This document shows, in pieces, positions 8,986 to 16,924 of a stretch of 64,000 nucleotides of DNA. Positions within the stretch are counted from its first letter, which is position 1. Every line of letters begins with the position of its first letter. Below the pieces are notes generated by a model. The model saw nothing but the letters and a program-made list of their open reading frames with translations. It made no database searches and was not told where the DNA came from. A program made the position numbers and the translations under genes. The DNA comes from Mycobacterium sp. (lineage in GTDB: Bacteria; Actinomycetota; Actinomycetes; Mycobacteriales; Mycobacteriaceae), in contig JACPVR010000001.1 of NCBI GenBank assembly GCA_016197405.1, positions 124,001 through 188,000 of the forward strand, in the 5' to 3' direction.

Positions 8986-9018
8986 CATATCATTGCAAGA
9001 AAATCACGAATTGATATG
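8986..9018. promoter_or_regulatory. Inverted repeat and promoter between gntK and its likely regulator
   Basis: CATATCA (8986-8992) and TGATATG (9012-9018) form a 7-bp inverted repeat with a 19-base spacer in the 140-base divergent region. TTGCAA (8993-8998) and TATGGT (9015-9020), 16 bases apart, make a plausible sigma-A-type promoter reading toward the regulator, so the repeat arms flank or cover it. This looks like a binding site for the FadR/GntR protein, but it is a prediction. Confidence 0.45.
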
Positions 9019-9052
9019 GTTTAACCCTGCTCAGCCGCAGTTATGACAGCAT

Positions 9053-9781
9053 GTGTGCGTGGATTCGGAGCAAAACGTCGGCGAGTTGCATGCCAACCTC
9101 CTGGATGCGCTCGGTACCGGGATCGCGTCGGGCCGCCTGGCCGCGGGACAGGTGCTGACCCTGGATGGTGTGAGCACCGAACACGGGGTATCTCGCAGCG
9201 TCGCCCGGGAGGCCATCCGGGTGCTGGAATCGATGGGAATGGTGGCGTCGCGCCGCCGTGTCGGAATCACCATTCAGCCCGCCCGGAAATGGCATGTCTT
9301 CGATCCGGCCTTGATCCGGTGGCGACTGGACGCCGGCGACCGCGCCGCGCAGCTGTTGTCGCTCTCGGAGTTGCGCCGCGGCTTCGAACCCGCCGCCGCC
9401 GCGCTCGCCGCCCGGCGGGCGGACCCCCACCAGTGCCGCATCATGGCGGCCGCCGTCTCCGATATGGTCGTGCACGGCAGATCGGGCGACCTTGAGTCAT
9501 ACCTGCTGGCCGACAAGGTCTTTCATCGAACGCTCCTGGAAGCCAGCGGTAACGAGATGTTCCGGGCGCTATCCGATGTCGTCGGCGAGTTGCTCTCCGG
9601 GCGCACCCATCACGGCATGATGCCCGAGCGGCCAAACCCTGCGGCGATCCAGCTGCACGACGAGGTTGCCCGCGCCGTCCGGTTACGCGACGAGGCGGCC
9701 GCCGAACGCGCCATGCGGGCCATCATCGACGAGGCATCGGCTGCGGTGGCCGAGGAGTTCACCCCGGTCGACGAGGCCTGA
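9053..9781 (+). CDS. FadR-subfamily GntR regulator (FCD domain)
   Basis: 242 residues. The winged helix-turn-helix occupies about residues 10-75 (GVSRSVAREAIRVLESMGMV is the recognition region). The all-helical FCD ligand domain follows, with the metal-type residues of this family in the stretch LADKVFHRTLLEASGNEMFR and a later His in IQLHDEVARAV. It probably senses gluconate or 6-phosphogluconate and controls the divergent gntK-gntP operon. GTG at 9053 or GTG at 9059 could be the start. The last codons lie inside a shared terminator stem. Confidence 0.82.
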   Translation: MCVDSEQNVGELHANLLDALGTGIASGRLAAGQVLTLDGVSTEHGVSRSVAREAIRVLESMGMVASRRRVGITIQPARKWHVFDPALIRWRLDAGDRAAQLLSLSELRRGFEPAAAALAARRADPHQCRIMAAAVSDMVVHGRSGDLESYLLADKVFHRTLLEASGNEMFRALSDVVGELLSGRTHHGMMPERPNPAAIQLHDEVARAVRLRDEAAAERAMRAIIDEASAAVAEEFTPVDEA

Positions 9782-9802
9782 GCAGCGTCAGGCCTCGTCG
9801 AC
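9767..9802. terminator. Terminator stem encoding both convergent C-termini
   Basis: A perfect 15-bp inverted repeat (9767-9781 with 9788-9802) encloses the loop GCAGCG. The left arm ends with the TGA of the FCD regulator and the right arm begins with the TGA (minus strand) of the DUF4333 lipoprotein. As a result both proteins end in the same residues, VDEA. Confidence 0.8.
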
Positions 9803-10303
9803 GCTGAAGTTCATCATCAGGCCGTCGACCTTGGTGACGGTGACGACCGCATCGAGCTTGTCGCCACCGCTTTCCAGCGTGCACTTGGCGGTGTTGTCCT
9901 TCTTGCCTTCCAGCCCGGATTCGCAGGTGACGTTCTCGACCTCGATACCGTTCTGCGTGCTCACCAAGTCACCGACCTGCTTCTGCAGCTGTTCCTGCGA
10001 CAGCGCCGGCGTCATCTCATAGCTCACCGTGCTGCCGTCGACCTTGGTCACCGCGACGATGGGCTCGAAAGCGTTGGTCGCCGAGAGCACCACCTCGCAC
10101 CGGGTGGTCTGGCCGACCTCACCCTTGAGATCGTCCTTGCAGGTGACGGATTGCGGCTTCTCACCGGCCTTCTCCAGGCGCGACGAGATGTCGTTCTGCA
10201 GGTCCGCCGCGGACACCGTCGGCGTACCGATGCTGAAACTGCAGCCTGACAGCAGTGCGCCGGTGGCTGCCGCCGCCGCGACAGCGATGGCCAATGTGCG
10301 CAT
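9788..10303 (-). CDS. DUF4333 lipoprotein with two repeats
   Basis: 171 residues. The signal peptide MRTLAIAVAAAAATGALLSGC ends in a lipobox (LSGC), so the mature protein should be lipid-anchored outside the plasma membrane. Two DUF4333-like modules follow, each with two Cys about 13 residues apart (SVTCKDDLKGEVGQTTRCEV and NVTCESGLEGKKDNTAKCTL) and each ending in VTKVDG plus a beta strand. The Cys pairs probably form disulphides. No enzymatic motif is visible and the function of DUF4333 is not established. A single-module relative lies at 41093-41908. Confidence 0.82.
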   Translation of the reverse strand: MRTLAIAVAAAAATGALLSGCSFSIGTPTVSAADLQNDISSRLEKAGEKPQSVTCKDDLKGEVGQTTRCEVVLSATNAFEPIVAVTKVDGSTVSYEMTPALSQEQLQKQVGDLVSTQNGIEVENVTCESGLEGKKDNTAKCTLESGGDKLDAVVTVTKVDGLMMNFSVDEA

Positions 10304-10394
10304 ATCTTCCCCCTGGTTTGCTCAACCGGCACCCGGCTGCCGTTGTGCACGCAACATAGCAAGTCCTGCGCGACGGTGATGATTAACTGCACGG

Positions 10395-11282
10395 GTGACG
10401 AGAGAGAAAGTGTTGGCGCGCCGCTTCTTCGACCGCTTCGAACCGGTGCATGCCGTCACCTACTTCGCCCCCGAGGCCCGCGCGGCGATGGATGCGCTGG
10501 GCTACCGCGGCTTCTGGATGGGCTATTTCGCCGGCCGCGCCGCCCCGCTGGGACGGGCGTCCGCGGAGTTGGTGACGGCGATGTTCTACAACTTCTCGCC
10601 CGCGCACGTGCAGCGCTCGTTGCCCGGCGCCTGGGATATCGCCGCGCCGGAGGCAGCGTTGCGGGCGCGGCTGGAGTCCGCCGTCGCCGCGCTGCGCCGA
10701 TACGGACTCGACGACGGCGCCGAGGTGGCCACTGCCGCCGACCTGGCCGCCAAAGCCGCGATCGCCGCGGCGCCGGACGGCAGAGGCCTCTTCGCCGCCA
10801 ACGCGGCCCTGCCCTGGCCCACCGCGCCCCTGGAAAAGTTATGGCATGCAACGACATTGCTGCGCGAACAGCGCGGTGACGCCCACGTCGCCGCGCTGGT
10901 GAGCGTGGGTGTGAACGGCCGCGAGGCCAACGTCCTGCACTGCGCGGCCGGTGGCGTGCCCGCCGCGTTCATCAAACGCAGCCGCGACTACACCGACGAC
11001 GAATGGCGCCGCTGCGTCGACCGGCTGGCCGGGCGCGGTTTGCTGTCGGCCGGCGGTGAGCTCACCACGGCGGGCGCCGAACTCAAAGAGCACATCGAGG
11101 CCGTCACAGACGCGGTGTCGCTGCCGGTGCTGGACGCCCTGACCGACGACGAGGTGCAGACGCTGTTCGCCGTCCTCACCCCGATAACCCGAGCCGTGGT
11201 GGCCGGCGGCGATCTGCCCGCGGCCACCCCGATGGGTCTGCGCCGTGACGAGCTCGACGACGAGAGCGCGCACCTGAGCTGA
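10395..11282 (+). CDS. SCO6745/SalK-like family protein
   Basis: 295 residues. The opening ARRFFDRFEPVHAVTYFAPEAR and GYRGFWMGYFAGRAAPLG, with FYNFSPAHVQRSLPGAWD near residue 60, match the actinobacterial SCO6745 family, helical proteins of unknown activity. A later winged-helix-like segment (DDEWRRCVDRLAGRGLLSAGGELTTAG, about 200-226) resembles a small helix-turn-helix. GTG at 10395 is the start. Its stop codon lies inside a terminator shared with the convergent kinase fusion. I recognise the family but not a biochemical role. Confidence 0.7.
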   Translation: MTREKVLARRFFDRFEPVHAVTYFAPEARAAMDALGYRGFWMGYFAGRAAPLGRASAELVTAMFYNFSPAHVQRSLPGAWDIAAPEAALRARLESAVAALRRYGLDDGAEVATAADLAAKAAIAAAPDGRGLFAANAALPWPTAPLEKLWHATTLLREQRGDAHVAALVSVGVNGREANVLHCAAGGVPAAFIKRSRDYTDDEWRRCVDRLAGRGLLSAGGELTTAGAELKEHIEAVTDAVSLPVLDALTDDEVQTLFAVLTPITRAVVAGGDLPAATPMGLRRDELDDESAHLS

Positions 11283-11299
11283 TCGGGCGATCAGCTCAG
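11274..11299. terminator. Terminator stem containing both stop codons
   Basis: An 11-bp perfect inverted repeat (11274-11284 with 11289-11299) encloses the loop GGGC. It contains the + strand TGA (11280-11282) and the minus-strand TGA (11296-11298). It should terminate the SCO6745-like gene and the kinase fusion. Confidence 0.75.
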
Positions 11300-13287
11300 A
11301 TATTGCGATTCCACTCCATCCAGCCGAGGCCGGTGCGCCCGTCGGCCATCCGCACCGAGACCCAGGCCCGGGGAAACTGGCTGACCCGGCCGTCGGTGGC
11401 CACCAACCGAACCGGTGCGTGCGCCACCACCTCGACGGCGGCCACCAGGTCGCCGGGTTGCAGCGTCAGGTCGGTGCGCACCGGCAGACCGTTGTCGGCG
11501 AACGTCGCCTGCGCGCTGACGGTCTGCAATTCCACCAACGGCTCACCCGCGCGTTGCGCGTAGCCGATACCGATGGGCGGCATCCCTTCGATGCGGATGT
11601 CGACACCGTGCAGGTGCGTGCCGTCGTCGAGGTGCAGCGCCGTCCAGACCCAGTCCATACTCCACCAGTCGCGCACGCCCCAGGAATGGTCGCGCTGGCC
11701 GGCGACGCCGTCGATGCTGTGCGAGACCCCGTCGATGGTGACAGTTCCCGTCACGGTGCAGGGAATTTCGTAGCGGGGAGTGATCCGGTACTGATACGGC
11801 GTGCCCGCGCTCTGCCACACCAGATCCATTGCCACCTGCACCGCGCGGCCGCTGTCCCCGCGCAGCAGCGCCGCCGGGTCGTCGAACGCCTGCCCGGTGC
11901 CCCACACGGTGATCCGGTAGGACTGCAGCGGCTGGTCGGCATGCTGGGTGAACACGACACCGGCGCCTTTGGCGTCGGTCGGATCCTCGGGCACCGCGGC
12001 GGCGAAATCGTTGAGCGCGATGGTGGGCAAACCGGGACCGCACAGCAGCGCGTTGATCCAGGCCCGGTCCTCGTTGGGGTAGAGCCCCAACCGCACCCAC
12101 CCCCCGACCCCGGTGTCCGGGTCGGCGAAGTCGGCATACCAGCTCTCGTTCCACAACTGCTCATCGCCCGGTGGGTGCGCGATCTCGTCGGTGGCATTGG
12201 GCTGCAACGGTTCCGGCGCCCCGACAACGGGCAATACGGTCAGCGCACCGGTATCGAGCACGTGACTGCAGTGCCGCTGCAACATCGTCATGAACATCTC
12301 GTCGCCGCGCTCGGTCTGCACCACCAGCATCGAGGAGACGATCGCCATCATGACGCCGAAGAAGCTCTGCCTGCGAACCGCCTCCCGGACCTCCGCCAGC
12401 GTCAGCGCCGCATCGGGCCCCAGCGCACGGTGGTAGGCGCCGAGCAGTTCGTCGTAGTGCTCGCGGCGGACGTCGGTGGGCAGCGCACAGCCGAGGAAGT
12501 AGGCCAGGTCGGTACAGGCCGGACCCCAGGTCACGGTCTGCCAGTCCACCACCGTCAACGCCCGGTCGGCGCCGGCCTGCCCGAACAGCAGGTTGTCCAG
12601 CCGGTAGTCGCCGTGCACCAGCCCCATCGGCCGGTCCGGCTCGCCCTCGGCGGCGAGGTAGGCGTCGAAGGCGGCCACCAGTTGCTCACACACGGCGCGC
12701 TGCTCGCCGGTCATGGCCGAGGCATAACGTTCGGCGAAACCCGCGTAGAGCGCCGCGATCAATGCCTGGCTCACAGGTGCTTCCCGGTTGAGCCAGGGTG
12801 TCCCCGCGACGGCGTCGTCGCCAAGCACCGAACCGTGTACGCGGCCCAGTTCGGAGACCGCGAGCAAGGCCTGTTCGACTGTGGCACCGCGTATCTCGTC
12901 ACCCACCAGCGCCGGTGAGGCGTCGTCGAGGACCAGATCGAATATGCCGGTGTCCGGGTCGTAGGCGCCGTGGTAGCAGTGCGCCACCGGACCGGACAGC
13001 CGCGGCGCCAGATCGGTGTAGAACTTGACCTCCCGCTCGTAGAGGCCCAGTGCCTGCCCGGTCTGCCTACTGGTGGGGTCGGCAGCGGCCACCTTGAGCA
13101 CCACCGACGCCGGGCCGGCAGACCGCCCGGCGTAGGTCAGCGACACCCGGTAGCACTCGCTCATCTGGCCGGTGCCGATACGTTCGAACTCGAATCCGGC
13201 GACGGTTCCGGCGGCCAGGACGGTCGTGAGCCATTCGGCGGTCAGGTCGGCGGGGCGCTCGATGGCGGCGGTGGTGTCGGTGCGCAT
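11296..13287 (-). CDS. Phosphotransferase (APH-like) fused to a C-terminal beta domain
   Basis: 663 residues in two parts. Residues 1 to about 345 are an aminoglycoside-phosphotransferase/ecdysteroid-kinase-like kinase. The ATP-site strand has VVLKVAAADP, the catalytic loop is GLVHGDYRLDNLLF (about 223-236), and the metal loop is LTVVDWQTVTWGPACTDLAYF. Residues from about 365 form a beta-rich lipocalin/AttH-like domain (DUF7064/7065 type in my judgement) with a conserved HSWGVRDWW near 533-541. Such fusions phosphorylate an unknown small molecule. Its own ATG follows a CTTGACG/CGTCAAG palindrome. It lies downstream of a copper amine oxidase and an esterase on the same strand. Confidence 0.75.
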   Translation of the reverse strand: MRTDTTAAIERPADLTAEWLTTVLAAGTVAGFEFERIGTGQMSECYRVSLTYAGRSAGPASVVLKVAAADPTSRQTGQALGLYEREVKFYTDLAPRLSGPVAHCYHGAYDPDTGIFDLVLDDASPALVGDEIRGATVEQALLAVSELGRVHGSVLGDDAVAGTPWLNREAPVSQALIAALYAGFAERYASAMTGEQRAVCEQLVAAFDAYLAAEGEPDRPMGLVHGDYRLDNLLFGQAGADRALTVVDWQTVTWGPACTDLAYFLGCALPTDVRREHYDELLGAYHRALGPDAALTLAEVREAVRRQSFFGVMMAIVSSMLVVQTERGDEMFMTMLQRHCSHVLDTGALTVLPVVGAPEPLQPNATDEIAHPPGDEQLWNESWYADFADPDTGVGGWVRLGLYPNEDRAWINALLCGPGLPTIALNDFAAAVPEDPTDAKGAGVVFTQHADQPLQSYRITVWGTGQAFDDPAALLRGDSGRAVQVAMDLVWQSAGTPYQYRITPRYEIPCTVTGTVTIDGVSHSIDGVAGQRDHSWGVRDWWSMDWVWTALHLDDGTHLHGVDIRIEGMPPIGIGYAQRAGEPLVELQTVSAQATFADNGLPVRTDLTLQPGDLVAAVEVVAHAPVRLVATDGRVSQFPRAWVSVRMADGRTGLGWMEWNRNI

Positions 13288-13309
13288 TCGACCAACCTAG
13301 GACACCATC

Positions 13310-13325
13310 CTTGACGGGCGTCAAG
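13310..13325. promoter_or_regulatory. Palindrome upstream of the kinase fusion
   Basis: CTTGACG (13310-13316) and CGTCAAG (13319-13325) are separated by two bases, in the 41-base gap between the amine oxidase stop and the kinase ATG. The TTGAC-N4-GTCAA form resembles TetR-type operators of actinobacteria. It could also be a small terminator of the amine oxidase transcript. Confidence 0.4.
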
Positions 13326-13328
13326 AAT

Positions 13329-15278
13329 TCAGTGATGTCCGTCAGAACTGTGGCACTGCGCAGGTGAGGGCGCCACGTCGAGGGCCGGGTTGCGGTCGAA
13401 GAAGCCGAACGGTTTGAGCCAGAAGGACACCACGTCGACCGACATGATGGGCCATTCCTCCGGCCGGGTGATGTGGTGGATACCGAACACGTACCACAGC
13501 ACCACATCGGTGTTGTCGATCGAACGGTTGGCCTTGGTCCAGGCCCCCAGCCCGGTGTCGGTCGCCGACTGGTTGACGAATTCCCCTGCGGGCCAGCGCT
13601 CGTCGGGATGGTTCGGGGTGACCCAGAGTGTGTGACCGATGACGGTGGCACGTTGGAAGACCGGCGAGGCCGGGTCGAACATCGCGGGCAACGCGCCACC
13701 GGGGGCCAGTTTGTAGGCCGGATGGGTGCCCAGACCGTTGACGACGTTGGTGTTGACCACCTTCCAGGCGCGCTGCGTCGCGAAGTTCATGTCCTGGATG
13801 CCTTCGCTCTCGGTGCGCAGCGGCACATTTCGCTGCACCACCGAGAGCCCATAGGGGTTCTCCGGGCTGATCGGCTCGGCGTAGGACTCGCTCATGTAGA
13901 CGGTGTTGTCGGTGCCGTCGACGTCGAGATCCAGGCGCGCCACCAGGAAATGCTGATGGAAGGGCGCGTAGGTGCGCTCGTCGACCAGCGTGCCGTTGGG
14001 GTGCGAACCGCCGGGCGCGAACGGTGTGGTCACCATGATCCCGGTGGCCCGCACCTCGCATTCGATATTGCCGTCCTGGTGGAACCGCCAGTAGACCAGG
14101 TACTCGTAATTGGCCACCGTCACATGGCAGGACACCGTGAGCCTGCGCATGCGCCGCACCTCGGCGCCGGTGTCGTGGTCGACGTGCTTCCACAGCACGG
14201 CGTTGTCCTCTTCGTGGATGCACACCGCATTGCGGATCACATGCGGCTCCCCCTTGCTGTTGTGCAGGGTGGCATCGAGATAACGGATCTCACCGAGGCA
14301 GTCGCAACCCAGTTCCAGCGATGTGGTCATGAAGCCCAGGCCCCATTCGCCGATGTCGAATGCGGTGCGGCGGTAGTGGTCGTCGGAGGGGTCGCGGTAG
14401 GGAACCATCATCTCCGCGAACGACATCCGGTGTGCGACCGAACGATCGCGGTCACCGTCGCGGTAGCGGACCTGGTGCAGCGTCATCCCCTCGCGGTGGT
14501 TGAAACCGATGCGCACACTCCAGTTCTGCCAGCGCAGCAGGTTGCCCTCCAGGGTGAACGACGGCCCCTCGGGCTGGGTGATCTCCAACGGTTTGAGGGG
14601 TTCGCGCCGCGATGCCGCGCGCAGCCGTTCCGGGATGCGTTTGGGGGCGTACTCCCCCATGACGGCGGCGGGCTGCACACCGCCGTTGTCCTCGATGCGC
14701 AACAGTTCCATCGAGTTGAGGTCGATGACGCAGTGCAGACCGCTGACCGGATTGGCATAAGGGTTGGCACCGGGTTCCTTCTTGACCCAGGTGTCCGACC
14801 AGCCGATGCGGCGATCGCGGAACTCCGGCGGCGCAACGGCATTGCCATAGGTCCAGGTGTCCATGAAGACCAGGTCCAGGTCGGTGATCCCGCGTTTGGC
14901 CAGTGCGGCGATCACCTCGGGATGCGAGCGCAGCACCCGATCGCACTCCTCGAACTCGTCGACGGTGAAGTTGGCCTGCACGCCGGGAACATGTTCGAAG
15001 GATTCGATCCGGTCGTCGGTCAACGACACGGTGGCGCGGTAGGTGGCGTTGTTGCCGCGGTCCAGACACAGCGCCAGCGCCCGCCGCGGCGGGCGCGCGC
15101 CGCCGTCCTCGAAATCGGCGAGCTCGGCCTTGGCCGGCTCGATCATCTCGATGCATGTGATGCGCCAGCCGTCGGCCACCCCTCGATCACGGCGCAGGAT
15201 GGCGCTGACGGCGGTGAACTCGGCTGCCGACAGCGGATCCAGTGGATGATCGACGACTTCGGTGACGGTTTGGCTCAT
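13329..15278 (-). CDS. Copper-containing primary-amine oxidase
   Basis: 649 residues, the usual length. The topaquinone site is VTVANYEYLVYW (about 384-395), the N-Y-[DE]-Y consensus in which the first Tyr becomes TPQ. Copper ligands are the HxH in PFHQHFLVARLD (about 440) and a later His in IHHITRPEEWPIM. The enzyme oxidises primary amines to aldehydes with release of ammonia and H2O2. The carboxylesterase lies upstream and the kinase fusion downstream on the same strand, and all three may serve use of an amine or ester substrate. The ATG at 15276-15278 is clear. Confidence 0.93.
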   Translation of the reverse strand: MSQTVTEVVDHPLDPLSAAEFTAVSAILRRDRGVADGWRITCIEMIEPAKAELADFEDGGARPPRRALALCLDRGNNATYRATVSLTDDRIESFEHVPGVQANFTVDEFEECDRVLRSHPEVIAALAKRGITDLDLVFMDTWTYGNAVAPPEFRDRRIGWSDTWVKKEPGANPYANPVSGLHCVIDLNSMELLRIEDNGGVQPAAVMGEYAPKRIPERLRAASRREPLKPLEITQPEGPSFTLEGNLLRWQNWSVRIGFNHREGMTLHQVRYRDGDRDRSVAHRMSFAEMMVPYRDPSDDHYRRTAFDIGEWGLGFMTTSLELGCDCLGEIRYLDATLHNSKGEPHVIRNAVCIHEEDNAVLWKHVDHDTGAEVRRMRRLTVSCHVTVANYEYLVYWRFHQDGNIECEVRATGIMVTTPFAPGGSHPNGTLVDERTYAPFHQHFLVARLDLDVDGTDNTVYMSESYAEPISPENPYGLSVVQRNVPLRTESEGIQDMNFATQRAWKVVNTNVVNGLGTHPAYKLAPGGALPAMFDPASPVFQRATVIGHTLWVTPNHPDERWPAGEFVNQSATDTGLGAWTKANRSIDNTDVVLWYVFGIHHITRPEEWPIMSVDVVSFWLKPFGFFDRNPALDVAPSPAQCHSSDGHH

Positions 15279-15340
15279 CGGTACATCCTCTGCCGAAGGA
15301 TTCAGCGGCGCAGCCGCTTTTGGTCAATCTACTGCGCGCC

Positions 15341-16846
15341 TCAGGTGGCCAGCGTGAACCCGTCCCAGGCCGCGCGTCGGTGCGGATGCGGATCCAGTTC
15401 GATACGGCTGCGCCGGTCGAAAACCAGTACCGGACGCTCGTGCAGCGAATACGCCGGCCAACCGTCGCCGGGGGTCCCGGTGCGCGCGAACTCCCGCCAC
15501 CTGGTCTGCACGTCGCGGCTGACCCGGCGTGCCGACCGGCGGTCACCGGCCGCGGTCAGCAGCGACCCGAACCGGGTCCGGTAGATGTCGAAGACCGCGA
15601 ACAGTTCGGTGGCATGGGTGGCCCCCAGACCCGACCAGTGCAGCGGCCGCGGCGCGTAGTCGTAGCGGTACACATAGGTCGGTGCGTGCGCGGCCCGGGC
15701 GTCGGCGACCTGCCAGGCCGCCGAGGTGAACGCGAAGTCACCGCCGATCCGTACACACGCCGCCGGTGACGGATAGTCCGGGTAGGCGTCGATGATGCGG
15801 TCCCTGGTGGCCGCGCCCGCACCCGCCAGCAGCGCCTCGATGGTGTGCTCGGTGGTGGGCAGCAGTTTGAGGAACCGGGTGAACAGCCGGGCTTCCTCGG
15901 CATTGCTCCCGACGATGAGCGGCACCGAATTCGCCCGGCCCGTGCGCATCGCCTCGATCGGCTCGACCGGCAGGATGTCGTCGCCGTGGCGCGGTCCGAC
16001 CGGGAACGCGCCGAGCATATCGGCCGTCGTCGCGTCGATGAGCTTGTCGAGCGCATTGACCAGGTCCGCAGGCGCCGCCGTCATCAACGCATTGGCGGCG
16101 TCGGCCCGGCGCGCCCCGATGAGTGCGGCGTAGCGGTCGGCGAATGTCGCCGCCACCTCGGTGGAGCGCACCATCCCGGCTGCCGGACTCTCCGAGATCG
16201 CTTGGGCGAAAAGACCTTCCGCGGCGGGTACGGCGAGCAGCATCATGACGGCCTGCGCGCCGGCGCTCTCACCGAAGATCGTCACGTTGCCGGGATCGCC
16301 GCCGAAAACCGCGATGTTGTCGCGGACCCATTGCAGGGCCAGCACCAGGTCACGCAGGTAGAGGTTGGAATCGATGGGGTGCTCGGGTGTCGACAGCGAC
16401 GACAGGTCGATGCACCCGAGGGCGCCCAGTCGGTAGTTGACCGACACGTAGATGCAGCCGCGCCTGGCCAGAGCGGCGCCGTCGTAGATCGGGGTGGCCG
16501 AACTGCCGAGAATGTAGGCACCGCCGTGGATGAAGACCATGACGGGAAGCGGACCCTCACCCGGCTCCTCGGGAGCCACCACGTTCAGCGTGAGGCAGTC
16601 CTCGCTCATCGGCTGGTACCTGCCGATACCCGTCGCGGTGTACATGCGCTGCTGGGGCGCACAGTTGGCGAACGCGTGACAGTGCCGCACGCCGCGCCAC
16701 GGCTCGGCGGGCAGCGGTGCGCGGTAGCGCAGCGCCCCGACGGGCGGCTTGGCGTAGGGGATCGACCGCCAGCGATGGACCCCGTCGCGGGTGAAACCTT
16801 CGACGACGCCCGAGCCAATGGTCCTGCGGACAATGCGATCGTGCAT
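15341..16846 (-). CDS. Type B carboxylesterase
   Basis: 501 residues from ATG 16844-16846 (MHDRIVRRTIGSGVVEG); an upstream in-frame start at 16873 is less likely. The oxyanion hole is VFIHGGAYILGS (about 102-113). The nucleophile elbow is FGESAGAQAVMM, with Ser near residue 192. The acidic member is probably the Glu in GSNAEEARLF, and the His is in GATHATELFAVF near 407. These are the landmarks of the cholinesterase/carboxylesterase alpha/beta-hydrolase family. No signal peptide is seen, so it should act in the cytoplasm on carboxylic esters. It is divergent from a lipoprotein gene. Confidence 0.9.
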   Translation of the reverse strand: MHDRIVRRTIGSGVVEGFTRDGVHRWRSIPYAKPPVGALRYRAPLPAEPWRGVRHCHAFANCAPQQRMYTATGIGRYQPMSEDCLTLNVVAPEEPGEGPLPVMVFIHGGAYILGSSATPIYDGAALARRGCIYVSVNYRLGALGCIDLSSLSTPEHPIDSNLYLRDLVLALQWVRDNIAVFGGDPGNVTIFGESAGAQAVMMLLAVPAAEGLFAQAISESPAAGMVRSTEVAATFADRYAALIGARRADAANALMTAAPADLVNALDKLIDATTADMLGAFPVGPRHGDDILPVEPIEAMRTGRANSVPLIVGSNAEEARLFTRFLKLLPTTEHTIEALLAGAGAATRDRIIDAYPDYPSPAACVRIGGDFAFTSAAWQVADARAAHAPTYVYRYDYAPRPLHWSGLGATHATELFAVFDIYRTRFGSLLTAAGDRRSARRVSRDVQTRWREFARTGTPGDGWPAYSLHERPVLVFDRRSRIELDPHPHRRAAWDGFTLAT

Positions 16847-16924
16847 TACCCGACGGTAGCGAACAGGTGTCAAGTCCGCCGTGCCGGACTCGCCATCGAA
16901 GCGGCGGCCGCTACGGTTGCGGTT

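Noticed and set aside
11419..12918. 499-residue + strand frame opposite the kinase fusion
   Set aside because: No recognisable motif; Arg/His/Gly-rich composition of a reverse-frame artefact. The minus strand encodes a kinase with intact catalytic motifs.
13473..15584. 703-residue + strand frame opposite the amine oxidase
   Set aside because: The minus strand carries the topaquinone and copper motifs. The + frame has no family signature and crosses two genes.
15845..16924. Upstream extension of the lipoprotein frame
   Set aside because: It crosses the minus-strand carboxylesterase and lacks motifs. The lipoprotein signal starts at ATG 16925.
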